Positions 30,305 to 40,934 of a stretch of 64,000 nt of DNA are shown here, piece by piece. The DNA lies in the NCBI GenBank assembly GCA_030220185.1, contig JASPKZ010003844.1, positions 5,928,501 through 5,992,500 of the forward strand, given 5' to 3'. Below the pieces are notes generated by a model. It saw only the letters and a program-made list of their open reading frames with translations. It was not told the origin of the DNA and did no database searches. The translations under genes were made by a program, and so were the position numbers. Source of the DNA: Diploptera punctata (lineage: Eukaryota; Arthropoda; Insecta; Blattodea; Blaberidae). Position 1 is the first letter of the stretch, and each line of letters opens with the position of its first letter.

Positions 30305-30690
30305 TACATATTATTTTTATTCAATGTCACCAGTTTTGCTATTTTCGACATTTCTGGTATATTCTCCTGTCATTAGTGTATTGTAACCCACTTTTGAGGT
30401 TGAGGCACCTGGAAGGCAGGGTTATGCTGCACCCAGTGAAATGATAGATGATGATGGTAATGATGTTCCAGGAGAGGTTTTAATCCCAAACCTAATCTAA
30501 TGACGTGAATATGAATGATGCTTATGATGGCCAGATAATGTTCAGGGATCGTTTGGGCCTTAAGTTTCCTGAAATTTGAGGTGAGGAAAAAACCTCATCC
30601 AGGAAACCTGTCGCGACTGGAGATCGAACCCAACCCAATGCGTGACAAGACAGCATGCTACCTTGTGACCACAGTGGTGGACTCAGACAC
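30305..30690 (-). mobile_element. SINE-1 (long subfamily)
   Basis: Complement with body GTCGCGACTGGAGATCGAAC (B-box region) and 3' part AACCCACTTTTGAGGTTGAG. The head near 30640-30690 is decayed. Confidence 0.75.
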
Positions 30691-30699
30691 AAATATATC

Positions 30700-31544
30700 T
30701 CTGTTTGCCTTAGTAGTGAACTTTATTTACACTAGTGGTCACTCAGCGGTCGAAATTCAACCACAACTCGTTAAATTTTTAAGTTTATCACAAATACACC
30801 ATTATGCATTAATTTTCGATTATCTTAAAAATACAAACGATAGGAAATATGAGGTATAGCTTGACTAAGCTATATTTAAAAACAATAACGCATCATTTGA
30901 CATTTGTATACTATTTATACTATATAAATTTGCATATGGCATATTATTATGTGTAAGGGAATATATATACCTTCTTCTTTGTCTTTTACTTCGACCCATC
31001 AATGTTCTATGTCTAGGCATAATGGAAGTAGGTGCAAATATCTAAATATTAAAAAAATGTGTAATGAAATTACTGAAACCAAGATTAGACAGTTTAATTT
31101 AAATTTAAATAATAAAATGTACTCACTTTTTTTTAAACCACTAATAATAAATACGTGAGAGTATGTCAATTCACATTGCTGCTGCACAAATTTCTTTTTT
31201 TGCAACAAATGAGCAAGCAATATAAAATATAATTCAATATAATATAAAATAATATGATATATAGAAATACAATATATGTACAAAGTAAACAATGCACTTT
31301 TAGTATAAACGTAAACGAATGAGTACCCAAGCAAACAATTGAATGAGCAATACACACAAATTCCTTAGAGACAATTTTATTTTTTGATAGTTAAATATGG
31401 GAAATAATTTTATTTTGTTGAATTTAATTTTTTTGTAACACATTATACATAAATTTTATTTTTCTGCGCTCCTTCTCTGTATGAACTTTAATTATGCTAA
31501 ATGTCACACTCCTCCGTGCATGCAATGTGCTTAAAACGGGGTGC
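30700..31544. other. No gene recognised, very AT-rich
   Basis: Includes an ATAT-rich palindromic stretch near 31220-31270. No ORF with recognisable content. Confidence 0.5.
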
Positions 31545-32137
31545 AAAGTTTTTCCTTCATGATAAAACTGATTGCAACAATTATAGGGACATCTCATTAC
31601 TTTCAACTTCGTACAAAATTCTAATAAATATATTAGTAAGCAGGCTTACTCCTTATATTGATGACATTCTAGGAGATCATCAATGTGGATTTAGAAGAAA
31701 CAGATCTACAACAGATCAGATTTTTAGTTTAAGACAGATTTTAGAAAAGAAGTGGGAATATAATGGTACTGTACATCAACTATATGTAGACTTCAAAAAG
31801 GCATAGGATTAATTTAAGAGGGAGGAGTTATATAGTATCCTGCTGAAGTTGGGATTTCCTAAAAAGTTAGTTAGACTTATACGAATGTGTCTAAATGGTA
31901 CAAAGAGTAGGTTGCGTGTAGGCAAATAGTTTTTGGATACTTTTGAAATCCAGAATGGGTTGAAGCAAGGAGATTCACTATCTCCTTTACTATTTAATTT
32001 TTACTAGAACATGCCATCAAATCTTTAAGGGGATGAAGAAGGCCTATAAGTTAATGATATTAATAAGCTGTTAGTTTATGCTGATGTTGTAGTACTATTG
32101 GGCGATAGCGAAGAGACCTAAAGGCCAACATGCACAC

Positions 32138-32505
32138 ACCACAGAAACATATTCACCATAGAACAACCTCCATAAGGGCAAAAGTGGTAAAACATAAGCG
32201 CATGACGCTGAAACACCATCATAGTGCGTGTCCACAATTCCGTAACCATATCAATCACTAAATTCCTAACAAAAAGCCATTTAGGCCAAGGTTACACTAA
32301 GAAAGCCATTTACTGATGGCCATTAGTAATTTAGCTGACGATAAAACAGAATTGTTTTGAAACATGTCCAAGAACAAATCAACATTAATATTGAGGTAAG
32401 ATTATCAGACTAAAAGTAATATAATTAAAAATAATATAATGAAAAACTTTCCCAGAAAACAGCACACTGGATGGCAAAAATGCTGTCAAGAAACAGACGG
32501 ACGGA
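32138..32505 (+). mobile_element. Insertion carrying a hammerhead-like arm
   Basis: LINE-R text breaks at CATGCACACAC and resumes at CTATTCAGTAACACTAGG. The right half of the insert (32330-32440) is a single arm of the fold-back seen whole at 33425-33600. The left half is unrecognised. Confidence 0.55.
32331..32370 (+). ncRNA. Hammerhead-like motif (weak helix I)
   Basis: CTGACGA 32335-32341, U, helix II AAAAC/GTTTT with a 6-nt loop, GAA 32359-32361, helix III AC/GT around AT, C 32368. Helix I has only one adjacent pair. Confidence 0.45.
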
Positions 32506-33182
32506 CTATTCAGTAACACTAGGAAATTAGGACTGGAAGTAAATATCAATAAAACCAAATATATGGTTACACTTAGAAATACATTATATAATGGAAATGG
32601 ACAGCTAATGACAAATGAGGGAAATTTTGAGGAAGTGGCAGAATTCAAATACCGAGGAACAATAATCACAAATAGGAATGAGATGCAAAAAGAAGTTAAA
32701 CATAGGCTCAATTCTGGAAATGTGTGGTATTATGCATTACAAGAGACTCTTTATGCCCCAACTCCTTTCAAAAAACATTAAACTGAAAATATATAAAACT
32801 ATTATTCTGCCAGTTATATTATATGGTTGCGAAACATGGACTCTTTCTTTAAGGGAGGAAAGGAGATACGAATATTTGAGAATAAAGTTCTTACGAAAAT
32901 TTTAGGAGCAAAGAGAGATGAACCGACAGGTGAATGGAGAAGACTATATAACAGTGAACTACATGGTCTTTATAGGAAGCCAGTTATAAGAACAGTTAAG
33001 TCTCGTAGACTGTGATGTGCAGGACATATGGCATGAATGGTAAATGAAAGAGGTGCATGGAAGCTTCTTGTAGGAAAACCAGAGGGAAAAGGCCCGTTGG
33101 TAGACCAAGAATGAGGTGGGAGAATAACTTTAACTATGATTTGAGGGAAGTAGATTATACAGGGAATGATTGGAAAACTTTA

Positions 33183-33315
33183 CCAAATAAAATCTTCCAT
33201 TATTTTCCAAGAGGAAGAAGAGATGTCGGACGTTCTCGGAAGAGATGGTCTTAGATCTATTAGTGAAGATGGAACAGGCAACTCTTGCCTAAACCAGGAA
33301 GTGAAGAAGAAGAAG
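33183..33315 (+). mobile_element. 133-bp LINE 3' insertion with 18-bp target duplication
   Basis: AATGATTGGAAAACTTTA at 33165-33182 and 33316-33333 is duplicated perfectly. The insert reads FPRGRRDVGRSRKRWSEDGT-like protein and ends in (GAA)n. It sits inside the LINE-R relic, and its family is otherwise absent here. Confidence 0.9.
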
Positions 33316-33424
33316 AATGATTGGAAAACTTTAGCTCAGGATATGGATGTATGGAGAGCTTATATCTGCATGGCCATGAACCTATGGGTTTGATAGTGCC
33401 AATATATTAGAAAAAATATATGGT

Positions 33425-33600
33425 TTATAAAAGGGTTATATTATTTTTGGTCTGGAGACATCTTACCTCAATATTATGTTGATTTGTTCTTGGACATGTT
33501 TCAGCGGACGATAAAACAGAATTGTTTTGAAACACGTCCAAGAACAAATCAACATTAATATTGAGGTAAGATGTCCAGACCAAAAATAATATAATTAAAA
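33425..33600. mobile_element. Fold-back with hammerhead-like core
   Basis: TTATATTATTTTTGGTCTGG through TTGTTCTTGGACATGTTTCA is inverted at 33527-33592. Loop and inner arm: CGGACGA (33505-33511), U, AAAAC/GTTTT, GAAACACGTC. The CTG of the core is changed to CGG. Confidence 0.7.
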
Positions 33601-33689
33601 TAACCTCAAAATATAACTTCCTAAAATTAAATATAAAAGGGTTGCTTATACTAAGAAAACATGAGATTTATTCCATGCCATATGAGTTG

Positions 33690-34530
33690 AAGATTATAGT
33701 TTCAATACGCTATGTATCATTATGAATTTCATCTGTTTAATTGGAGGATGGCGATCCTGAAGGTTGCTTCCTGCTCGATCTGTTGACTGACTGATAAATT
33801 CCAAATTAAATATTTTTCTCCGGGAATTTCAAAATTCATAATTTTCCTTTTATTCTTGTGGATGTGAACTATCTCCCAAACTGCTTGCTCCATCTGTTGG
33901 CTGACAGATGAATTTCAAATTAAATCTTTTTCCCTGGGAATTTCAAAATTCATGATTTTCCTTTTATTTCCGTTGATGTGAATTTTCTCCCAAACTGAGA
34001 GGAGTTAGATTTATATAACTGTTTCAGTAACTTGGCCTTTGTTTCGATTGTGTGTTTTTCTGACCATGCATGTGCAGTTATTGCAGATTCTTCTATTTCC
34101 CCATTTTTTACATTTCTAAGGTATTCTTTCTTGTATTTAAATTCTTTTTTTGTTTTTCCTATGTATATTTTTTCACAATATTTGTAATCAATTTTATAAA
34201 TCCCTGATTTATTGCCTTTATTAATCTTTTCATTTTTGTTAGTTTTATTTAATCTAATTAGGCTATAATAATTTTTTGGTGCTAATTTAAAATCTTTAAA
34301 ATGTGTTTTTCTCTGTATTAAAATTTTCTCTGCTCGTGGGAACATTCACAAGTCTGTATGTTAAACTATTAAAGACTGCCTGTTTATGTGCGATATAGTT
34401 GAAACCTGTTGCTTTAATATAATTATTCGTGCGTGTTTCTTTCCTGTAAATTCTAAATTCCGGTTTTCTTTTTTCTTCATTTCTGAATAATTTTAGGTCC
34501 ATAGTAAATTTGCTTTCTTATGGATATTGA
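33690..34530 (-). pseudogene. PLE relic, reverse strand
   Basis: Reverse-strand reading order: MDLKLFRNEEKRKPEFRIYR, ATGFNYIAHKQAVFNSLTYR, LVNVPTSRENF, KDFKLAPKNYYSLIRLNK, then SGIYKIDYKYCEKIYIGKTK (GIY-YIG), YLRNVKNGEIEESAITAHAW and the C-terminal IHINRNKR-type segment. The last segment is tandemly duplicated (33774-33887 and 33888-34001). Frameshifts separate the pieces. The reverse transcriptase is missing. Confidence 0.75.
33774..34001. repeat. 114-bp tandem duplication at a PLE end
   Basis: CTCGATCTGTTGACTGACTG... and CTCCATCTGTTGGCTGACAG... run in parallel for about 114 bp, including GGGAATTTCAAAATTCAT in both. Confidence 0.8.
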
Positions 34531-35402
34531 AAAGTTTTATGGCATCTTCCAACCCTCTTACTAATAATCCATATATAACTTTTATACAAGGTTTATACAC
34601 ATCTCAGTTGAAAATTCTTACTAATAAACACTGTATTAGCTGTTCAGTGTATAAGAGGTGTACAACTTTACATGGGAATCGTTACACATGTCTTCAGCCT
34701 TGTTTAAGGATTTTATAACTAGACAAAAATGGCGGTCTTTAAGATCAGTTGATTGTTTTCTTATGATATTGATGAATGTTTTCTTAAATTTAACGCAAAA
34801 TGCAACATTTTAATGACTGTTTGATGGGTACACGGGACATAAAGCCGTGGGTAGGAAAATAAAGGCATCATAAAATGTCTTTTGTTACATTCATTCTAGA
34901 TTAATTATATTTTAGAACTGAACATTGATTCACAAAAGAATAATAGTAATTGCTGTGAGACAAGATTTAACCTGAATGTAGTTTAAATGCTTCGTAATAT
35001 TATTTTAACAAAACTTTCTTACATCATTAATATATAATAAACATACCGATATAAAAATATTTTTAATTATAAAGGTAGCATTATTGCAACAAACCATTCA
35101 TTAGCATGATAGTCTTATGTTAGGGCTTCCGACTACAGTCTGTGTGGTACCAGGTTCGATTCCCGATCAAACTGCGGATGATTTTTTTTTTCCTTAAAGA
35201 GTTATTCTGTTGTCGCTAACATTTCATAATTTTGAACATTTTCTAATGATTCTTAAAACACTGTATATAATTCATAAGCAATGGGAAAAAACTTTTATTA
35301 GTTTCCAAGAATTGTTTGAAGTTCTTGTCGTATGATGGCAGCACATTATCTGTGAAACATATTCTACGATATATTTGACATAGCCTAAAGAAAAATGTAA
35401 AT
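34531..35402. other. No gene; a tRNA-like scrap at 35125-35205
   Basis: GGGCTTCCGACTACAGTCTG...CCAGGTTCGATTCCCGATC near 35133-35167 has a B box but no convincing cloverleaf. Nothing else was recognised. Confidence 0.4.
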
Positions 35403-35415
35403 AAATTAAAACACA

Positions 35416-35557
35416 ATAGAATAGTTGACGGCCGAAGAATTTCATCAGTCGGAGTTATGGCTGACGATAAACATGATTATGTTTGAAATCGCGATATCAT
35501 GGAAGCATGAATCCTATGAGGTGAGTTGTTTAAACAATATGTTCTCCGATGAATTTA
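35416..35557 (+). mobile_element. Solo 142-bp ribozyme-bearing unit with 13-bp target duplication
   Basis: AAATTAAAACACA at 35403-35415 and 35558-35570 flanks exactly 142 bp. The unit equals one arm of the inverted dimer at 18839-19131, with few substitutions. It contains a complete hammerhead-like fold and the ATGAGGTGAG signature, and no ORF. This shows that the unit moves on its own by a mechanism that makes variable-length duplications, as target-primed retrotransposition does. Confidence 0.85.
35455..35502 (+). ncRNA. Hammerhead-like ribozyme, best-preserved copy
   Basis: Helix I TTATGG 35455-35460 with TCATGG 35497-35502 (three of six pairs G-U). Core CTGACGA 35461-35467. Extra U 35468. 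Helix II AAACAT/ATGTTT 35469-35474/35479-35484 with loop GATT. GAA 35485-35487. Helix III ATC/GAT 35488-35490/35493-35495. A 35496 in the position of the cleavage-site base. All invariant core bases are present. The only deviation is the extra U before helix II. Confidence 0.7.
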
Positions 35558-35570
35558 AAATTAAAACACA

Positions 35571-36195
35571 CTTATTTTTTTCATACCTCCCCAATTAGGG
35601 AATCTGTATTAATTCTTATCCATACTCATTTCTTACACAATCACTAGTTGATGTTGTTTTCTTTCTGTTACAAATGGCACATAATATGTTCTGACATCAT
35701 AATGATGACGAATGTGTGACTTATTGTGTAAAAGGATTGTATTGTTATATAGCTCCTATACAACATTTATTAGTAACGAAATTATACATGATCTATATAA
35801 GGCTTATATAGTGTTAAAATAAACTATAAGAATGCCTGTATTAGAGATTTTTATTAGTAAGACTGCAAGTGTTTATGATTGACTATTGCTATGATATTGT
35901 CCTCATATCTGAACCAAAATTTTAACATCAAAGGATGTGCTTTGATTATTGACATTCAAAACATTTGGCAAATATATTCATGGATAATTTTGAATTTCTT
36001 GAAATTCTTTATATCTAGTGACATCATACATCTTCCTGGTATGTTTACTTTATGTAATTAGGCTTAAATTTGATTGGTTTACGAACCATGAGCAAATTTT
36101 GATGTCATATTCAACATTTTCCAGTCCTGGACAGAATTTTATTGCTTAAAAGTAATGTATAAATTATAAGTATAATGTCATGAGTGATTTCCTAT
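35571..36195. other. No gene recognised
   Basis: AT-rich intron sequence. No repeat family identified. Confidence 0.45.
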
Positions 36196-36740
36196 TTATC
36201 AAATTTCGAAAGATTTTTGGGAAATTTAATATTAATTTAGTACCAAAAAATGATTATAGTTTAAATAAACTAATAAAAATGAAAAGAGTGATGATTGTAA
36301 AAAATCATGAATATATCAAATAAAATGTGCAGACTGTGATAAGGTATACATAGAAAAAGCAACAAGGAATTTAAACATTAGAACTAAAGAACACACAACA
36401 AATGTAAAAGGGGGGGAAGTTGAAAAATCTGCTGTAGCTGCTCATGTTTGGTCAGAAAAACACAATATAGATGTAAACACAAAATTATTAAAACAGTTAG
36501 AAAGCAAAAATGAACTCACCATATGGGGAAAAATCTACATACAGAAGAACAAGGAAAGAATTGTGAATTTTGAAATTCCCAGAGAAAGGAACCTTATTAG
36601 TAAATTCATTGGACCAGAGGCAGAGAGAGCAGGAATCAAGAATCAGGCCGACAACATGAGAAAATTCAGTCTGTGATCACTGACGATGGGGCTAAGAAGC
36701 CCTGAAACATATATTCAACAAAAACAACTGTAAGAGGTAA
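36196..36740 (+). pseudogene. PLE relic: GIY-YIG and C-terminus, ending in hammerhead-like motif
   Basis: Pieces KVYIEKATRNLNIRTKEH (YIG changed to YIE), EKSAVAAHVWSEKHNID and ELTIWGKIYIQKNKERIVNF, then EIPRERNLISKFIGPEAE, are readable across frameshifts. The 3' end at 36676-36735 has a hammerhead-like core and TAAGAGGTAAGAAT. Confidence 0.7.
36676..36716 (+). ncRNA. Hammerhead-like motif, partial
   Basis: CTGACGA 36680-36686, U, helix II GGGCT/AGCCC around AAGA, U, GAAAC 36704-36708. Helix III and helix I are poor. Confidence 0.4.
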
Positions 36741-36900
36741 GAATGAATAGACAAAATGTTTTAATTACATAAAAGAAGCTATTCTCTGATGCCAACCTTG
36801 AAATGCCACTTCGTCACTCAGAATGTAAATCCATAGTGTTAAAATAAACTATATCAAATAGTGAAATGTGATAGGTGTTTATTTTAAAAATCAGTCTCTA

Positions 36901-36942
36901 ATCGCTGAAGAAGAGCTCAGAAGCCTTGAAACATATGTACAA
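36901..36942 (+). ncRNA. Hammerhead-like motif, partial
   Basis: CTGAAGA 36905-36911, a helix II candidate GCTC...AAGC-type, GAA 36928-36930, helix III AC/GT around ATAT, A 36939, followed by CATAAGAGGTAAGAAT. It is a second PLE 3' end only 0.2 kb after the previous one. Confidence 0.4.
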
Positions 36943-37234
36943 CAAAAAAACCATAAGAGGTAAGAATACACAGACCAAATATCTTAATTATGGTTAAATC
37001 AAATGTTTCTTACCTCTCTTCATACAAATCTTGTAACTAGATCGCGATTTCGAGACCATAACGGGTCACATATTTGGAACCCTTTTTCTAAAATTCCTAA
37101 TTCTCTATGGTTTAAGGATTTAGAAGACAAGTTAATTACATTATTTCCACTTGATTTTGGAGTGTTTTCCTTATATATCTTTGATTTCGATTTTAAATTT
37201 TCTTATTTTGTTACTTTTTCTTTTATGCTGTTCT

Positions 37235-38363
37235 AACAAAATTGAAGATTACGTAACAGACATAGAAGTAATAATAGATGATTTGGAAACAGAACAAAAG
37301 TTTTTAATTAGAAATGAATGTGGTAAAATAATAGAAGTAATTACGGAAATTCCAAGAAATAAAAGAGGACTGGGAAACATGAAAATAATTAAAGAAATTA
37401 ACAATAAAAATGCAATAATCACAAAAGCTGACAAAGGTAATCAATTAGTAATCATGGATAACAAAGATTATAAAAATAGAATGGATGGAGTTTTAGAATC
37501 TCTACTAGAATATACTGAAATAAAATCCGATGCATTTCCCAAATGCATTAAAGAAGTTGATAACACCTTGAAAAACATAAACAAAATTTTAACAAAACAA
37601 GATAAATTCAAACTGAAAGTTCCAAATTCTAGAAATCCACGAGTGCATGGTGTCCCAAAAATTCACAAGGGCAGAGATAAAATGACGCCTATTATCAACA
37701 GTATAAGGTCACCTACATACTTAATATCCAAATGGTTGTGTAATGAATACAAGAAAATGGAAGAATTTGATAACCTCTCAATAGATAACTCGTTTTAACT
37801 GATGGGAAAATTAGGGAACACACAATTAGAACCAACGGACAGATTAGTGTCATTTGATGTAGTTTCATTCTTTCCCAGCGTCTCTAGAGAAACTACTATT
37901 GAAATTTTGGAAAAATAGTTAAATAAAAACAAATTAGAAAAAAGAACATATAAAAGAATTTATAATTCTAACCAAATTATGCATTGAACAAATGTTTATT
38001 TCATATAACGGAAAATTTTACAAACAAAATTCTAGGCTTTCTATGGGAAATCCTCTTATCACCTTTTTGGCCAATTTATTTATGAGAAGTTTTGAGCAGA
38101 AAATAATAAGTGGACATCCTTTGATTTTCAAATTTTGGAGTAGATACATTGACGATGTAATAACTATTGTGAATCACAAACAAATTGAGAATGCTTTAAT
38201 GCTTTTGAACATTCAGAGTAGAACTATAAAATTTACCATGGAAACTGAAAATGAAAGACAAATCCCATTTTTAGATCTTACTTTAAAAAGAAACGAAGAA
38301 AACAAGATAGAGTTTGGAATTCGTAGAATGAATACACATATAGACAACTATATTAACCTTTAG
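37235..38363 (+). pseudogene. PLE reverse transcriptase, several stops
   Basis: Open to 37797: IEDYVTDIEVIIDDLETEQK, NAIITKADKGNQLVIMD, NPRVHGVPKIHKGRDKM and TPIINSIRSPTYLISKWL, then a stop. Reading resumes with RLVSFDVVSFFPSVSRET (motif A area). After more breaks, from 37992, it reads MFISYNGKFYKQNSRLSMGN, PLITFLANLFMRSFE, FWSRYIDDVITIVNHKQIEN (catalytic YIDD at 38145-38156) and RQIPFLDLTLKRNEENK. These are the standard PLE blocks: ADKGN, PKIHK, FDVVS, MG.P and YIDD. The domain is nearly complete but inactive. Confidence 0.85.
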
Positions 38364-39372
38364 AAGACTTGTGGGACATATTTTTCCCATGAAATGTAAA
38401 GCCCTAAAGGACTTAGTGCACATATTTGTCCCATGAACATTATTTCTTCGTAAAATTACAAAAAATCAGAAAATATTGTAAAGACATTATTAGTGGCTGT
38501 AACCTATTGTGTTCCAATCAAGTATTCACAAAAAATTAAAAAAACACATCAGGTGCCTTTTTCACCCCTAATTTTTATATATTTTTCTCATGATAACATT
38601 ATTTCTTTGTAAAATTATAAAAATTCAGAAAATGTTGCAAGGAAATTATTTGTGGCTCCAACCTATTGTGTTTTACATCAAGTATTCATATAAAATAAAA
38701 AAGAAACGTGTGGTGTCTTTTTCACCCCTAATTTTGTATTTAAATTATAATGAGTTAACATGGTAAATATCTTGTTAGTATTTATTTTAAAAAAATATCT
38801 GATATGCTACTCACATTTTGATAATCCAGGATGCCATATACGTGAAGCCATTTCTTTATATGTTAAAAAAACAAACCACAGTCTTTACTAATTCAAGACG
38901 GAATGTTAGTGTGGTATCTTATAAGGTTTGCTAAGGTTTGAGCGCCACAGAAAAAAAAAAAGTGCTGATAACTCTGTCGTCAACAAGGCAGGGTACTCAT
39001 GTTTATGCTTTCAAAGCAGATTTTTCATGGCACACGTGTTGAAACTACGTCATCAAATTCCCCTTGCAAGAGTACAGTCACCTTCAAATCATAAACTGAA
39101 CCCGTTATAAATTCAAACCAAAAAATATAGACCTCGCAAATAAATTTTAACTTTTAGTAATAAAATTCTCTATTGTATGTAAAAATTAAACATTTCATTG
39201 AATAATACACTCCTTTATGAATTAAATAAAAGTTATTTTATACTTATTATCTCTTATAGTTTATCGTAAAAAAAATTTTTTCTTAGTATGTGCGCTCTAC
39301 CGTATATTTAATATCACGGACTGGGATTTAAATTCCGTCCAGCCATTCATGCAGTATTTTTAAATACTCTGG
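38357..39372. mobile_element. 1-kb insertion inside the PLE
   Basis: The PLE text breaks after HIDNYI and resumes at KASGFKHFAHKEAVFNSL. The insert has TATT/TATA at its borders, a tandem repeat (38430-38745) and no recognisable ORF. Superfamily unknown. Confidence 0.65.
38430..38745. repeat. Tandem repeat of about 155 bp, two units
   Basis: Both units have ACATTATTTCTT.GTAAAATTA, AACCTATTGTGTT and a TCTTTTTCACCCCTAATTTT or near-identical end. Confidence 0.75.
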
Positions 39373-39374
39373 AA

Positions 39375-40160
39375 TATAAAAGCTTCAGGATTTAAGCATT
39401 TTGCTCACAAAGAGGCAGTATTCAATAGTTTGACACACAGATTAGTAAATATACCTGTGAGCAAAGAAAACTATGAAAAAGAAAAAGAACACATAATCAA
39501 TGTTGCAATAGATAACGGTTATGAAGAAAATATGGTATACAAGAAAATAAATTTAAAAGATAAAAATTAATTAATGGAATCACACTTATAAAAGAAACAA
39601 AAAATAAAATTTAGAAATTCACTTACCATCCATTGAAACACCATAACTTTAAAAAAAATTCAAAAAGTTTAATATAAGATTAGCACCGAAGAACGAATAC
39701 AGCCTTAATAGGGTAATTAAAACCGATGAAAATGAAAGAATTGAAGAAGAAAATAAATCAGGAATTTATCACATCAAATGCAGGGATTGTGACAAAATTT
39801 ATATTGGAAAAACAAAAAGAAATTTGAAAACAAGGGTGAAAGAACATCTTAGAAACGTCAAAAATGGAAAAGTCAGCAGTAGCTGCTCATGATTGGTCTG
39901 AAAAACATTTAATTGAATCAAAAGCCAGTCTAATTAAACAAATAGACAAACAAAAGGAACTCACAGTTTGGGAAAAAATCCACATTCAGAAAAACAAAGG
40001 AAAACTTATGAACTTCGAAATTCCTGCAAATTCTGACCTGATCCAGAGGTTCATCAGTCCACCAACAGAGGGAAGAAGAAGAAAAGTTTCTTCCGATGGA
40101 CATAACATCAGTCGCCAAAATAGTACTGAAGATGAGACTGTTATGGTCTCGAAATCGTGA
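39375..40160 (+). pseudogene. PLE GIY-YIG endonuclease and C-terminus
   Basis: KASGFKHFAHKEAVFNSLTH, RLVNIPVSKENYEKEKEHII, then broken, then PKNEYSLNRVIKTDENERIE and SGIYHIKCRDCDKIYIGKTK. Here GIY is at 39761-39769 and YIG at 39800-39808, followed by RNLKTRVKEHLRNVKNGK. A frameshift near 39862 leads into MEKSAVAAHDWSEKHLIE and ELTVWEKIHIQKNKGKLMNF, then SPPTEGRRRKVSSDGHNIS. The domain order matches PLEs with an endonuclease. Confidence 0.85.
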
Positions 40161-40166
40161 TCTACT
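40122..40166 (+). ncRNA. Hammerhead-like ribozyme at the PLE 3' end
   Basis: Helix I AGTA 40122-40125 with TACT 40163-40166. Core CTGAAGA 40126-40132. Extra U 40133. Helix II GAGAC/GTCTC 40134-40138/40146-40150. GAA 40151-40153. Helix III ATC/GAT 40154-40156/40159-40161. C 40162. All pairs are Watson-Crick. Hammerhead motifs in PLE terminal repeats are known from other animals. Confidence 0.7.
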
Positions 40167-40205
40167 TAGAAGATTTGTATGAGGAGAGGTAAGAAACATT
40201 TGATT

Positions 40206-40934
40206 TTACCATAAATTAAACCTCATACTGATTAATTCCTGTAAAAATTAAATATCTTAATTATGTTGGATGTTCTTGATTAACATGGCTAATTGCTTTA
40301 TATAGGAATTATGGGGGAAGGAAGGGAGGTAACAAAACACTACTTAACAGGTGTGTTAATAAACTTTGCTCAAGCATGTATTGTTCAACATGATAGTAGA
40401 CATAGAAACACAACAAAACTGTTTAATAAATATTGGTGCTCATTGTGACACCCATTCATGATAAAGCAATAAAACCATAGTTGATACCTCTGTTATGAAA
40501 TACAAACTGATAAGTCACAAACATTTGGTTGAGGTTATTCTATTCGTTCTTTGCCAATTGTCATAACTGATATGACAGTGTGTTTTTTATATGTGCTTTC
40601 TACATTGAAGTATAGCATTAGTTTCAAGTCACTCATGTTAGTGTGCATTTGTGTACATTACTCTTAACTTTGGAGACGATTGTATCATGGTGTCTTAGTT
40701 AATGCATGTAAACTATGATGTATAAAAAAATTAGTTTCAAAATGCATGTGATCTACAAAGTTGTATACTATCCTCTAATCAATATTAATAAATCTCATGG
40801 TAAAATTCCATTGAGGTATTAGATGATGATTAATGACTAAGCCTATTGTTGAGCCATAGCCTCTCCTTTGTCAGGAGTTAATGGACCAAGTTCGTTTTAG
40901 TTACCTTATTTGCCCAAAGATGTCATGAGTGGCT
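40206..40934. other. No gene recognised
   Basis: Intron sequence, AT-rich. No repeat family identified. Confidence 0.45.

Larger units (their letters stand above)
31545..33405 (+). pseudogene. LINE-R reverse transcriptase, long relic with two insertions
   Basis: Readable from before motif 2 onwards: HDKTDCNNYRDISLLSTSYK, DHQCGFRRNRSTTDQIFSLR, LYVDFKKA (motif A), QNGLKQGDSLSPLLFNFY (motif B), LLVYADVVVLLGDSEET (motif C with the second D lost). After an insertion (32138-32505) it continues LGLEVNINKTKYMVTLRN, EVAEFKYRGTIITNR, SRRL...GKRPVGRPRMRWENN and finally AMNLWV. A 133-bp LINE piece sits at 33183-33315. Stops occur at several places, so it is dead. Confidence 0.8.
36995..40205 (+). mobile_element. 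Penelope-like element, longest copy, inverted terminal repeats
   Basis: The left end (TTTCTTACCTCTCTTCATAC, 37009 on) is the inverse of the right end (...GTATGAGGAGAGGTAAGAAA, to 40197) for about 70 bp. The inverted stretch includes the GAGACCATAAC / GTTATGGTCTC hammerhead helix. Between them lie the reverse transcriptase, a foreign 1-kb insertion (38357-39372), the GIY-YIG domain and the 3' hammerhead-like motif. Confidence 0.85.
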
